In this document: piece by piece, positions 49,592 to 60,562 of the stretch
Position numbering within the stretch: position 1 is the stretch's first letter
Layout: each line of letters starts with the position of its first letter
NCBI RefSeq assembly: GCF_004379255.2
Contig: NC_056035.1
Location: forward strand, 15,521,902-15,585,901
Length of the DNA: 64,000 nucleotides
Direction of reading: 5' to 3'
Origin: Salvia splendens
Lineage: Eukaryota; Streptophyta; Magnoliopsida; Lamiales; Lamiaceae
The notes under the pieces: generated by a model
The model's input: the letters and a program-made list of their open reading frames with translations, nothing else
Told to the model about the DNA's origin: nothing
Databases searched by the model: none
Position numbers and translations under genes: made by a program

Positions 49592-51670
49592 TGCTTGATG
49601 GTGCCGAACTGATTGCTCGGCACTTTTAAGCGCAATCTGCAGACATTCTTTTGCTCTCTTTTGATCACCTCGGATGACCGCTATCCCACCTTTAGTGGGG
49701 ATCTTGATGGTGAGGTGATAAGTAGAGCAAACGGCCCGAACTGTGTTGAGCCAGTCTCTCCCCAGGATGATGTTGTACGGGGACCGAGCTTTTACCACAA
49801 AGAACTCGATCATCGTATTGGAGCTTGTAGGCGCTTTTCCCACCGTGATCGGAAGGCTGATAATACCTTCAGGGCGGGTGTCCTCCTGGGCGAAACTTTT
49901 CAGAGGAAGTGGAGCCGGACTGAGCCGAGCTGGATCCACTTCCATTTTATCAAAACATTCTTTAAAAAGAACGCTGACTGACGCTCCTGTATCCACAAAT
50001 ACTCTGTGGATCAGTTTGTTTGCCACTCCGGCTTGAATGACAATAGCGTCTTGGTGAGGAGAGATGGCTGGGACGGGATCGGCATCTGAAAATGTAATCA
50101 CTTCGTCTTTCTTCAGCCTTTTATGTGTCGGCTCCTCTTGATTGGAACCTCTGCGTTCTGCTTTTAGGGACGACTTAGTCTTCCCGGCAGGGAGAGCATC
50201 AATAGTCTGGATTACTCCATCATATTGCGGCTCGTCGTCGTCTTCGGGATCTTCATGCCTTTTCGGATCCTGAGGATTGCAGTTCGCACCTCTCTGCTTT
50301 TTGTTCTTTTTCGGCTGCTTGCTTTGGTATTTTTTTAACGTTCCTGTTTTCACAAGAACATCAATACCTGCAGCCAAATTTCGGCACTCCTCGGTATCAT
50401 GACCGTGGGCTTGATGGAAGGAGCAATATTGATCCTGAGGTCGCCGCGCGGCTGATTTCGTCATCCGCTTGGGTTTTTCGAACATATCGGAATGTAGTTC
50501 GAAAATTTCCGTTCTTGACTTGTTTAATGGTACGAACTGAGCGGGCGGCTTCTCAGGATTGAGCCGTGGCCCCAATCTGCCTTGTACCGGTGCCCTTTGA
50601 ATTCTTTCAAAAGGAGTTCGGCGAGGAAGCACCTGGCCGCTTTGATCGGGCTTCTTTTTCTCTTCTTGGGATGAGCTGTCTAAAGACCGTTTTCGACGGT
50701 CTGCCTCATCCGCACGGGAAAACTGGTCCGCAATGTCCCACATTTCTTGAGCTGTTTGCGGGCCGCACTCCACGAGCTTTCTGTAGAGAGCTCCGGGCAG
50801 GATTCCATTTTGGAATGCCGAAATGACAAGTAGATCATTGAGATTATCTACTTGTAGGCATTCCTTATGGAATCTCGTCAGGAAGTCGCTGATCTTTTCG
50901 TCGCGACCTTGACGTATAGAAAGCAGCTGAGCCGAGGTAATTCGGGCTTCCGCTTTCTGAAAGAACCTCCTATGGAAAGCATCCATTAGATCTCGGTAGG
51001 ATCGAATGCTGTCTTGAGGAAGGCTGTCGAACCACCTTCTGGCGTTCCCGATGAGCAGCTCGGGGAACAGCTTGCACATATGGACCTCATTGAGACCCTG
51101 GTTCGCCATATTATATTGATAGCATCCCAAGAAGTCATGAGGATCCACTAGCCCGTCATAAGTCATTGACGGTGTCCGGTAGTTCCGCGGCAAAGGAGTT
51201 CGGATGATATCGTCCGAGAACGGAGTCTTTAATGCTCCGTACATGGCGAACCCGACATCTCTTCGGTACGGAGGAGAAGGAGTTCTCCTGTGATTCCGGT
51301 GCCGAGGAGAAACAGGAACATGTCGGGGTTGAGGATTCTTCTTCCTGGAGGACACGGCACTACTGCGGTAGTGACTTTCATGTCTGGATGAGGAAGGAGC
51401 ATCTACCGTTTTCGTCTTCGGCTGTTGGCTCTTTTGCAGGAAAACTAAGAACTCCTCCTGCTTCTCAGCCAAGAACAGCTTGACAGCCTCATTCAAATCA
51501 GGCTGCTGGGAAGACTCGGTGTGTGGACCTTTTGAGCGGCTTATTCCTTCACCGTGAGAACTGGAGACAGACTTCTCACGAGGCTGCTTTCCAGGCCTAT
51601 GGGCTGCTGGATTAGTTTCCTCATGGTCATCACGGACGGAGGCACGGGAGTTATGTGATCTGGCATGCAT
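49589..51670 (-). CDS. Tat-lineage gag-protease
   Basis: 693 residues starting at MHARSHNSRAS (51670). Sixteen adenines in a row stand directly before this ATG. A basic and Ser-rich N-terminal region is followed by the retrotransposon gag core (FLGCYQYNMANQGLNEVHMC, RRWFDSLPQDSI, FHRRFFQKAEARI) at about residues 180-320. A zinc-knuckle variant of type CX2HX4HX4C (YCSFHQAHGHDTEEC) lies near residue 425. The aspartic protease has VFVDTGASVSVLF near residue 557 and IILGRDWL near 640. The frame is intact. Confidence 0.93.
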   Translation of the reverse strand: MHARSHNSRASVRDDHEETNPAAHRPGKQPREKSVSSSHGEGISRSKGPHTESSQQPDLNEAVKLFLAEKQEEFLVFLQKSQQPKTKTVDAPSSSRHESHYRSSAVSSRKKNPQPRHVPVSPRHRNHRRTPSPPYRRDVGFAMYGALKTPFSDDIIRTPLPRNYRTPSMTYDGLVDPHDFLGCYQYNMANQGLNEVHMCKLFPELLIGNARRWFDSLPQDSIRSYRDLMDAFHRRFFQKAEARITSAQLLSIRQGRDEKISDFLTRFHKECLQVDNLNDLLVISAFQNGILPGALYRKLVECGPQTAQEMWDIADQFSRADEADRRKRSLDSSSQEEKKKPDQSGQVLPRRTPFERIQRAPVQGRLGPRLNPEKPPAQFVPLNKSRTEIFELHSDMFEKPKRMTKSAARRPQDQYCSFHQAHGHDTEECRNLAAGIDVLVKTGTLKKYQSKQPKKNKKQRGANCNPQDPKRHEDPEDDDEPQYDGVIQTIDALPAGKTKSSLKAERRGSNQEEPTHKRLKKDEVITFSDADPVPAISPHQDAIVIQAGVANKLIHRVFVDTGASVSVLFKECFDKMEVDPARLSPAPLPLKSFAQEDTRPEGIISLPITVGKAPTSSNTMIEFFVVKARSPYNIILGRDWLNTVRAVCSTYHLTIKIPTKGGIAVIRGDQKRAKECLQIALKSAEQSVRHHQA

Positions 51671-51737
51671 TTTTTTTTTTTTTTTTGGTGGAAAAAGGGT
51701 CAAAAATTCGCTTTATCACAGATTTGGTTCTCTGTTT

Positions 51738-51753
51738 CCCACAGACGGCGCCA
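51738..51753 (-). other. Primer-binding site of the Tat element
   Basis: On the minus strand TGGCGCCGTCTGTGGG follows the 5' LTR after one base. The TGGCGCC start fits the 3' end of tRNA-Asp, used by several plant gypsy elements. Confidence 0.7.
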
Positions 51754-51754
51754 G

Positions 51755-52475
51755 TGATGAAGCCGCGAATTTCTGATGTTTGTAAATGCTGGTAGAGAAT
51801 AAAGATCACGACACAATGATTTTACGTGGTTCGATTTACTGAAGTAAATCTACGTCCACGGGAAGAAAAGAGGGCAGAGTTGTATTGCTTGATCTGGGAT
51901 TACAGCTTACAATACACACTTGCTATATAATCTATTCTGTCTCTAGAGAACGAAAGAGTGAGAGTCCTCTTCTGTCAGATCTAAGTTCTATTTATATATT
52001 GAACAGAGATTGTGGCTTGCATCACCACCCTAAGTCGTGGAGGTCATGGAGGTCATGAGATCCTGCATGGCCACTAACTAGGCAGTGGCTTACATCATCA
52101 GTAATTATGTCGTGGATGTCGTGGAGGTCATGAGATCCTGCGTGGCCACTAACTAGGCAGTGGCTTACATCATCAGTAATTATGTCGTGGATGTCGTGGA
52201 GGTCATGCATGAGTCCGCTATCTCCCAGTTCGGTCGAATACTGAGACCGAACTGCTGAATTATTGCCGAGTAGCTTTTGCCGATCTGAGAGTAGAACTTG
52301 ATGCCGACCTGAGAGCAGAGTTTGATTGGTTGGCTTTTACCGAGCTGTAGGCTGGGGCCGAACTCTTTGGTTGTGCCGAACTGAACTCTTTAGTCATGCC
52401 GGACTGATACTCTTTCTTGGGCTTTAGGCTGATGGGCTTTACTGCTGTTGGGCTTGTTTAGTACGTACTCCATCA
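51755..52475 (-). repeat. 5' LTR of the Tat element (right copy)
   Basis: 721 bp, same as the left copy in every stretch I compared. It ends 134 bases upstream of the ATG of the HIPP gene. Its own transcription would run away from that gene. Confidence 0.95.
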
Positions 52476-52609
52476 TATCTCAAAATTGAAACAATTATAA
52501 AACTCAAAAGTGAGATTAGGTTACTAATTTGCAGAGTGTGTTCTTCTTCTTCTTCTTCATCATTTCCTTTCCCCCTCTGCTTTTCCAAACTCTCTCTCTT
52601 CTCTCTCTC

Positions 52610-53593
52610 ATGGCGGAAGAACCCATCAGGCATCTCAAGGTACGTTTTCCCCTTGCTAGGTAGAGTGCTTGTTGGTGTAATTAAGTAACATAGATGTTTG
52701 GAAATGCAGACTACAATCATTAAAGCTTCCATCCACTGCCAAGGCTGCAAAAGAAAAGTCCACAAAATTCTCTCTCAAATTCAAGGTTCCTCCTCCTTCA
52801 CCACCTTTCTAATTTCTCCTCAATTTCCTTTTTTTTTGTTGATTAATTTACATTTCTATGTGTTGAAGGAGTGGAGCATGTAGACATCGACGCACAGCAA
52901 CACAAAGTAACGGTGAAGGGCAACGTCGACGCCGACGCCTTGATCAAAAAACTGATCAAATCCGGCAAAAACGCACAGCTATGGCCCCAAGAAGAAATTA
53001 TTCCTAAAATTGAAAAGAAGAAAGAGATGAAAACAGAAGAAAAACTTGACGCCGTAGAAATGCCTCCCGCTTCTGCTAATAAAGGTAAAACCACCGAAAC
53101 CCCTGCTCCGGTCAAAGCAGGTGACGGCGGAGGAGTGGATGTCAAAAAAACAAGCGCCGGCGCCGACGTAAAGAAGTCAGAGGAGGAGGAGGAGAAGAGC
53201 GAGGAGAACTGCTCGGCCGCGCCGGAGAAGAAGGAGGCGGTGGAGAAAAGCGACGGCGGCGGAAAAGGTAAAGGTGCGCCTTCTGCGAAGAAGAAGAAGA
53301 AGAAGAAGAGAGTGCAAATTGACGGAGGATTAGAGGATCCGCTGCCAGCGAGCAATGAGAGTGCTACTCCGTGTCATAATCAATTTCCTCCGGCGGCGGC
53401 GGTGAGCTACAATACGGCGTATCCTAGTAGCAGCTACACGGCGTCGTACTACAGTGCGCCTCCACCGCATGCGCACGCGTATATGCACCAGATGGAGCCG
53501 CCGCCGTTGGATTCTGAGTCGAATCAACGGCAGCCGTTGGATTCTTTTGAAATGTTTAGTGATGAAAACCCAAATGGATGCTTTATTATGTGA
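52610..53593 (+). CDS. Heavy metal-associated isoprenylated plant protein (HIPP)
   Basis: Three exons (52610-52639, 52710-52785, 52869-53593), GT-AG, give 276 residues. One HMA domain (about 10-77) has the metal-binding CxxC at 20-23 (HCQGCKRKV) and EHVDIDAQQHKVTVKGNVD. A long Lys/Glu-rich linker with KKKKKKKR follows, then a Pro/Tyr/Ser-rich stretch. The C-terminus is CFIM, a CaaX box for isoprenylation. HIPPs bind metals such as Cd, Cu or Zn and attach to membranes through the lipid. The upstream region is cut at -130 by the Tat element, so its promoter has probably been altered. The N-terminal exon of 10 codons is standard for the family. Confidence 0.92.
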
Positions 53594-55649
53594 CTGAGGT
53601 TTGACCTGTGTAGTATGTATAAGACTCTTTTGACTTTGTAATATGCAATGTAGAATTATTTTGCTTTCTTTGTTAGACTGGTCGTATCAAAAATCGCTAT
53701 GAACGAATTTTGGTATATTTATTCACTAAATAGGTTGCGAAAGTAATTATTGAATTTGATCTATTAAATTTCCTATGATATTGATTTTCTTCAAATCAAA
53801 ATCTGAGATAGTAAGTCGGAATTCGATATGGAATACAAGCTGGGTTAAACCAGTCCAATTTACTTTTCCACCATCTTTGATTAAAATACTCAATGAATAT
53901 AATTGGACATACCTATTTGTTAAATTAATTTATGATAATTAATGCAGTATTTATGCTCTTAAACAACTTGACAATTTTTTTCACAAATTATAAGCTTGAC
54001 ATTGATGTCACTTACGGAGTAGGATTTTTTTCCCAAAAACTGATATTTTTACCTAACTTTTCTAAGGAAAAATAAAATAAAATAAAATCCTACACAATAA
54101 AGTGATGAGGATATGCAAGCAGAACGAAATGGAGTACTTGGTAAATGCCCCATTCATACTACAACACGTATTCAATCTTTATTTCATCACTTCTAATTAA
54201 TTAATTTACAGTTGCAATATTTCCTTAACTAAAAGGGAAGTTGAAAATCTTTGGTTTGTTTGGATGCCCCATTTCGTAAGGCAATTATTCAATGTGATGT
54301 GTAAAGTAAAATAAATAAATTAGTGCATCTATCTTTGACACCTAGTTTTTGGTGTCCATTTTTTTAAAGTTGTTGCTTTTCATCAAAAGTTGCAAACCTG
54401 GGTATAGGTTTTTGACCCATTTTCAAGTCTTTTCTTTTTTTCGTTTACATTTTGCTTAATTCTTAAAGTTTATTTTGTTTTATTTGGATAAAGGTAGAGA
54501 CAACTCAAATTGAATCGGATACGTCTAGCAGATGTAGTGTATACCTTCTTTGATTTTCTGCAAGACCGTAACTAAATTTTGTCTTAATTATAGACTTCTA
54601 AGTGTTGTTGAGTAGAAGACACTATAATTAGTTGGTGCATGTTTTAAAAAAAATCCGAAAATTCACCAACGAATAATAATTATTTTAATACATTGATATA
54701 CGTATTCATAATAGTACTCCAAATTTGCAAATACAGTACAATGATGTTTACTTAGAATGAGGGGTGAGTTTTTCAACTGCCTTTAATGCGACCAGTTGTA
54801 TAATTTAAATATTTAATAGGCAAGATAGACCCATTTATTAAACATCGATGTCCATGTTCAATAATATTTCAATAATATAATAAGCATTGATGTTCATGTA
54901 ACAATCATGCAGTATGTGAAATGATGAGCTCGATGAAGGTATTAAATAAAGAACATATTTGGTAATGATAACTTCCACTGAGCATGTTTTAACTTTTAAC
55001 CAATGATATACAATGGACGACTAATAAGTCTTAGAAGAACCATAATTTTCCAACAATTTTTTACTTACGAGAATGAATGATCAAAGATTAATACCTTGCC
55101 CATCCCTTACAAGTGTTCCCACACCTTTTTTGACATGGAGATGAAAACAATATCAAATTTTGTTTTTTCTTTTATTAAGAAAGAATAATTAAAATTTTGA
55201 TTTTCATAAATGAATTATAAAACATATGGGAAAGCTAATTGCATCAATAAATAACCAAACATAAATGGAAGTTGTTGGAGACTTGGATCGGATTTAAGAA
55301 ATTGTGGAATGTCAACGCATACATAATGACATTATTTCCAACTCGTATATATAGAGTATAATTATTTTTCAATCCTGCCTCACCAATAACTAAATATAGC
55401 AAAGATATAATACTACTAAACAATACTGACATTTACTTTACATTGTGATATAAGACAGAAGGCAAACTTTTATTGATTAGGGTTCTTTGCGGCGTTTTAA
55501 CCATACTGCATAAATTATGAAAAAAAAATACGGATATAGTAATTTATAAAGAACAAAAGGTAAGGAAGGTTGTTATCTTCAAATGTTATAGGTAATAGTG
55601 ATAATTCTCAAGACTATTTTAAAGAAACTTCAAAAAAACAATCTTGCCA
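53594..55649. other. AT-rich intergenic region
   Basis: HIPP 3' UTR (to about 53690), then AT-rich DNA without recognised genes or clear repeats, then the RPS21 3' UTR. Confidence 0.4.
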
Positions 55650-57265
55650 TTACTGCTGTTGGGCTTCAACTTTCTTTTTCTGCCACAGCCTATCAAGCGC
55701 ACTGTCGGCATCACCCTGCACAACAGAGTTTCCCATCCTCAGAAAATATAAATCACATATGCCACAAGACATCATTCTTCTACCACATATGAAACTTCAT
55801 AAGGTTAGCAAAATGAGAGAAGTGCACAGAACCAATGGAAAGTTTAGACGTCGCCTTCTGCACTAACCTGTCAAAGGAGATTCTAGCAGTGGAAGGAAGC
55901 ACCACACTTGACATTAAAACCCAGATTCAACACCAAACATGTGTACCTATTTTTGAGCAAAAGGTCGACTAGAACTACTATGTGAAGTGTATAATTTCAT
56001 GGCAGAACACTTATATCCCAGCCATTTGATTCCCTTTTTTTCTTAGAGATATTAGTCTACATGTAGTATTGAACCATTTTTCACATCAATCTTCTTATAA
56101 TTATAATGTAATGATGACAAGAGAGCTAAAAAGTGCAGTAATATCATAATAAAGAAGATATAACCACATCTGAAGCACATACTCGAAATAGAGCAAAAAA
56201 GTGAAGCAGTATTACAACCCAAGTGGCATAAATTGCCGAGAGAGTTCGTAAGATTTATGTAGTAAAGAGACGAGACAACTACACAGGGAAAAGCCAATGT
56301 TATCAATCTCGTATGGCGGCTTATGGCGGTTCGCCTAAAAACCGCCACAGGGATATGGCGGATATGGCGGTCAATAATTAAATAAATAAAATAATACTTA
56401 TATATTTATATATAATTCAAAAATTAGAAAATAATAAAAATATAACATCTAAAACTATTAAAACAATTAAAAAGCATAAAATACAACTCTAATCTCCATG
56501 TTTCTTGCATAATGCCCCATTCCTAAATGGGGTACACGCGCAATGTTGTCAAATGGCAAATATGGCGGTGCTATGGCAGCGCCATGGTGCTATGGTGTTT
56601 CCATCACCAAACGCCATGCCATAGCGCCATGGCACCGCCATAGCGCCTATTTGATAACATTGGGAAAAGCTAAGTCTAAGTTTTGAAAGATTGGGCAATT
56701 TCAATACATCCTCTTGTTTTCCAAAATAATTTCTTTCTCCCAAAACACAACCTTTCGGTTCCCAAATTATTTTTACAAATCCTTTTCCCCAGTATTTAGA
56801 TTCTATTTCCAAAACACTAAATGCAAAATAATCATTATCCAAGGTTACTACCACAGGATAGTCTCACTCATTAGGATTAATTAGAAGAGCCAAGAAACAT
56901 AAACTGAATTAGTTAATGACAATGAACTTAATATGAAAACAAATGCAGAAAACACTTGCCTGGGCGCGAATGAAACCACAAAGAGCAAAAGTTGAGAATT
57001 GACCAGTGTATCTGCCATTCTCATCCACATGACCAATGTTGATCTGGACAGAGGCATGATCCTTGGAAGTGATCAGCCTATTAGTGGCCGAGCTGCATTA
57101 TCAACACGTATATAATCAGCAACGTCTATGCCCAATGACCTTTTCAAAATTCTATACATCATCTCTACCAAATGGTTAAAAAAATTGAAATTAGTTCTTC
57201 AAACAATATACACACCATTTCCGTGGGATATAAAGATCCATGTTCTGCCCTTCTTCATTCTGCAT
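55650..57265 (-). CDS. RPS21: 40S ribosomal protein S21 (eS21)
   Basis: Three coding exons, 57265-57216, 57092-56960 and 55715-55650, give 82 residues, the size of Arabidopsis RPS21. The sequence runs [65 protein letters not shown]. It is a small-subunit protein near the head/platform, needed in late 18S maturation. The last intron (56959-55716) starts with GC (CAG|GCAAGT) and ends GCAG; a GT donor is not available at the junction that keeps the protein. This intron holds a 368-bp hAT MITE. A 5' UTR exon ending cttcag|gtactc (about 57799) is likely, with an intron before the ATG exon. Confidence 0.95.
56295..56662. mobile_element. hAT-type MITE in an RPS21 intron
   Basis: It has perfect 12-bp terminal inverted repeats, CAATGTTATCAA and TTGATAACATTG. 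The perfect 8-bp target duplication GGAAAAGC is at 56287-56294 and 56663-56670, as expected for hAT transposases. The interior is full of atggcgg/ccgccat motifs that pair with each other, and one part (56541-56662) is itself a near-palindrome. No coding capacity. Confidence 0.92.
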
Positions 57266-57864
57266 ATTTGCTAAGTTTTTTAAGCACTCAAGAAATACTA
57301 TGAAATCACCAAGTACCTGAGTCAAGGAAACACCGATTAGCAGTCTAGCTGTGTGTATAATGAATAATGATCAAATACGAACTCTGCCCATCAATATCGT
57401 CTATATTCATCAAGCACAATAGCTTAAAAATTTAATCTTAACAACCGGTCAATTATAATACAAATTAAGGTCTGTATGAAAACCAAGCATCCAAATTGCT
57501 ACAATCATAACATGGTGAATTAAAATCGTGCAGAACACTACGAATCAATTCATCGTAAAAAAACCGAGTTGTCACGCTCTTATCGATAAGATCCTTCAAA
57601 TTCATCCTTAATAGAGTCTTTATTTCGTCGATAAGAATAACCATCCCGCAATAGGGCAGCATTACACATATACAAGTTTACAAATCCTTATCGTCAAATC
57701 TAGGGGGAATGAAAAAGATGACATGCTGAAAGATATCACCAGCAAAATGGCCTGATTATTTCAGAATTAGCATTCGCAAAAGGGGAGGAAAAGAGTACCT
57801 GAAGATGGAGATGCGCTGCAGCTGCTGAACGATGGCGGCTCCAACTGATCATCTTATATGAGAA

Positions 57865-57935
57865 GGGCCCAAAACCCTAACCCATTGGATTCCTTTTTTT
57901 GTTAATTAATGAATTCAGTCCACTTTGCGAGCCCA
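57865..57935 (-). promoter_or_regulatory. Site II and telo-box motifs upstream of RPS21
   Basis: Reading on the minus strand, TGGGCTC lies at 57935-57929, the telo-box complement TTAGGGTTT at 57880-57872 and TGGGCCC at 57871-57865. The pair telo-box plus site II is a known hallmark of plant ribosomal protein promoters. A CATATAAG lies just downstream. The function here is inferred from that pattern. Confidence 0.6.
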
Positions 57936-58323
57936 TTTGGTTATGCCCCACTTATTACAAATAAAAAATAGGGTAAATAACCGATTTTTTAAAAATTATT
58001 TAGGGTGTATAATTGAAAATATCTTATTTAAAATATTATCAATTAATTTTCATTGTTTTATTTTAAGAATAAAATATTATGTAAAAATAATTATGATAAG
58101 AATGTGACAGCAAAAATTGCATGTCCTATGTGTCAAAGATGTATTTGGTGTAATCGGTAAAACTATTAGGTTACTCAATTTTGTCTGATTATATTTTGGG
58201 TGTTTATTTTTGTCTCGTTTTTGTGGACGTTTATTTGGTGAGACGGCCAAAATGAAAAAATAAGATCATTTTTATGAAATTATTGTATAAAGGTAGAATT
58301 CACTTTTTTTTTGTTTTTTGGTA
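57936..58323. other. Short AT-rich spacer
   Basis: Nothing recognised. Confidence 0.35.
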
Positions 58324-58530
58324 CTCCCTATGTTCCTTGTTAATAGAGGTATTTCTTTTCGACACGAAATTTAAGAATAGTGTGTTAACTGAGTAGTGAA
58401 TAAAGTAAGAGAGATAAAGAGATAATAAAGTAAAAGAGAGGATAACTTTTTACCATAAATAGAAATGACTCAATTAACTTGGAACTTCCCGAAATAGAAA
58501 AATGATTCTATTAACATGGAACGAAGGGAG
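58324..58530. mobile_element. Stowaway-type MITE
   Basis: Ends CTCCCTATGTTCCTTGTTAATAG and CTATTAACATGGAACGAAGGGAG are good inverted repeats with TA on both sides (58322-58323, 58531-58532). Confidence 0.8.
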
Positions 58531-58554
58531 TAATAAATATCAGGTAACACCGAA

Positions 58555-59850
58555 ACAACTTAACGAATATAAGAAATACCTGATCTTTCATGAAGACGCC
58601 AACTACAAATGCTTTGTCGTGCCGAGTGTGGAGCCCTCTACCAAACCCATGAGCAAAAAATGTGACAAATAATCGGCAGCAAAATTCTTTTTTCTATGCA
58701 CATGATGGATGACCACTAAATCAAAAATCTTGAATCGAAGAGCGTACCTTTTGAACAATGGTTTGCCAGCTAATAGAGACATTATAACGTCCCAAAATCA
58801 TTGATACTCAAACAAAATTGTCACTCTCCACCTCCACTTTCTGAAACCCAATTCCTTTGCGAGCAGGAGACCGTATAAAATGCATCAAAGTTCTGCAATT
58901 AGAATGGAACACTTCCCAACATTAGCAAAAAATCCATATCTCCAAACTCATAGATCATCACGAAATAATCCTCCACCAAAAGTTCGTCCTGAACCTCCAT
59001 ATAGAGAGGCATCCGTGTAGAGCTTTAAAGTGTCTCTTAAAAGTGGCCACCAACTAACTAAGATAAGCGTCGAGAAATACCTAGAGCTTTATCGTCCACT
59101 ATCAGAGCCTCTACCACACATTTGGCCATATTAATGATTTGCATCATAACAACTTCAGGTCCTCCTAATTCAATTGAAAATATAGTCGCATCTCTTTTTC
59201 CAAATGTGCCAACATCCTACTCCAAAATTTAAACTCTATCTAAAACCATTCCCCATCAAACTCTTAGAGCTAATATTCTGAATTAACCAATCTGTCAAAT
59301 TCAACGACTGTTCAAAGAATCTTTCCTCCCCACTATATCTCATAATGTCGTTCCATGTTCTTTGAGCATCGATACAGTGTCGTATCATGTGTAAACTACT
59401 CTCAGTTCCGCAACCACACATGTTACAAGAGACGCCCCCTATTCCTCTTCTCGTTGGTCAAGACCCAATTATTTAGAAGCGACCAAAAGAACATTTTAAT
59501 ACGTTGTGGGCCATACCAACTCCAAATTCCACCCCATGGCACAACTTGTTGCACGTTCTAACTTGCGTCCATACCCTCATAAGCTTATTTAATAGAAAAG
59601 GTACCTGACGACGAGGCCCCCAGAAAACTACATCATCCCCTTGCGCCTCGCCTGAGGGCATAATAGCTGCTATAATATTCACCACTTCTTCTGGCAAAAG
59701 ATGTTGGAACTTAGACCACTCCCAACTTGCATTCTCAACAAAATAATCTACCTTTTTAAAAAGAAGATAATCAGGGATACATTGTGTAGTTACTTCAGAC
59801 AAGGACCAATCTAAAATCAGAACTACTAGTATGCTACTATATTTTTCCAT
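58555..59850 (-). mobile_element. 3' fragment of a LINE ORF2
   Basis: On the minus strand, from 59850 down, a segment resembles the region after the reverse transcriptase of plant L1-type LINEs. Next comes a zinc-binding RVT segment near 59420-59240 (CGCGTESSLHMIRHC, then AQRTWNDI). An RNase H-like tail follows at about 59030-58600 (LYTDASLYGG, GRTFGGGLFRDD, ELGFRKWRWRV, VHRKKNFAADYLSH). Several stops and frameshifts break it. No 5' part or poly-A tail was identified. Confidence 0.65.
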
Positions 59851-59863
59851 TCACTTTATATAA

Positions 59864-60063
59864 CTGCCTCCGTCCATAAAAGATGTCTCACTTTCCTTTT
59901 TAATTTGTCCCACTAAAGATGTCACATTTCTATTTTTAGAAAAAGTTCTCTCTCACAATAATATAAATATTATATTTTCTCTTTCCACCTAACACACTAA
60001 ATAAAACCTCCTAAAATTATGTGACGTCCCACAAGTGTGACATCTTTTGTGGAACGGAGGGAG
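59864..60063. mobile_element. Stowaway-like MITE
   Basis: Starts ctgcctccgtccataaaagatgtc and ends gacatcttttgtggaacggagggag before TA. The inverted ends pair well apart from small changes. Confidence 0.7.
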
Positions 60064-60068
60064 TATTA

Positions 60069-60310
60069 TATTTCTTCCATCCCATTACATGTGATACATT
60101 TCCTTTGGGCACATGTTTTAGGTAGTGTTGTTAAATAGTTAAATGAAGATGGAATAAAGTAAGAATGAAAAAAAGTAGAGAGAAAAAGTACGAGAGATGA
60201 TAAAGTAAGGGAGAGATAGAGTTGTTTTTTTTTGCCATAAAAGATAATGTGTCATTTATAATAAGACGGTCTAAAAATAAATACGCCTCATTTATAGTGG
60301 AACGAATGTA
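60069..60310. mobile_element. Degraded Stowaway-like MITE
   Basis: Left end like ttcttccatcccattacatgtg, right end like tttatagtggaacgaatg; the interior gagagataaagtaag resembles other copies. Borders are approximate. Confidence 0.4.
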
Positions 60311-60331
60311 ACACATATCTTAGAATATGTA

Positions 60332-60562
60332 CTCACTTTGTCCCAATTAAGATAACTCATTTCTTTAACACACTTATTTTGAAAAAATTACAATAAATAG
60401 TTAAATTGAAGAGAAATTAAAGTAAGAGAGAACACGGTAAAAGTGACTCTCATTTATTTTATTTTCAATCTTACTTTAATTTATCTTCAATTTAACTGGG
60501 GTATCTATTATCATTTTTTAAATCATGTGAAAAAAAAATTATCTTAACTGAAATGGATAGAG
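60332..60562. mobile_element. Stowaway-like MITE with palindromic interior
   Basis: Starts CTCACTTTGTCCCAATTAAGATAA and ends TTATCTTAACTGAAATGGATAGAG between TA dinucleotides. The interior pairing resembles the element at 10253. Confidence 0.65.

Larger units (their letters stand above)
44758..52475 (-). mobile_element. Young, apparently intact Ty3/gypsy Tat-lineage retrotransposon
   Basis: 7,718 bp on the minus strand. LTRs of 721 bp start TGATGAAG and end CTCCATCA. The target duplication TATCT stands at 44753-44757 and 52476-52480. The primer-binding site next to the 5' LTR (51753 downward) reads TGGCGCCGTCTG, fitting a tRNA-Asp-type primer. The polypurine tract ccggggggggtag lies at 45479-45491. 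Two long frames encode gag-protease and RT-RNaseH-integrase. Two consecutive RNase H-like domains in pol are the mark of the Tat lineage. The LTRs appear identical, so the insertion is very recent. Confidence 0.95.
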
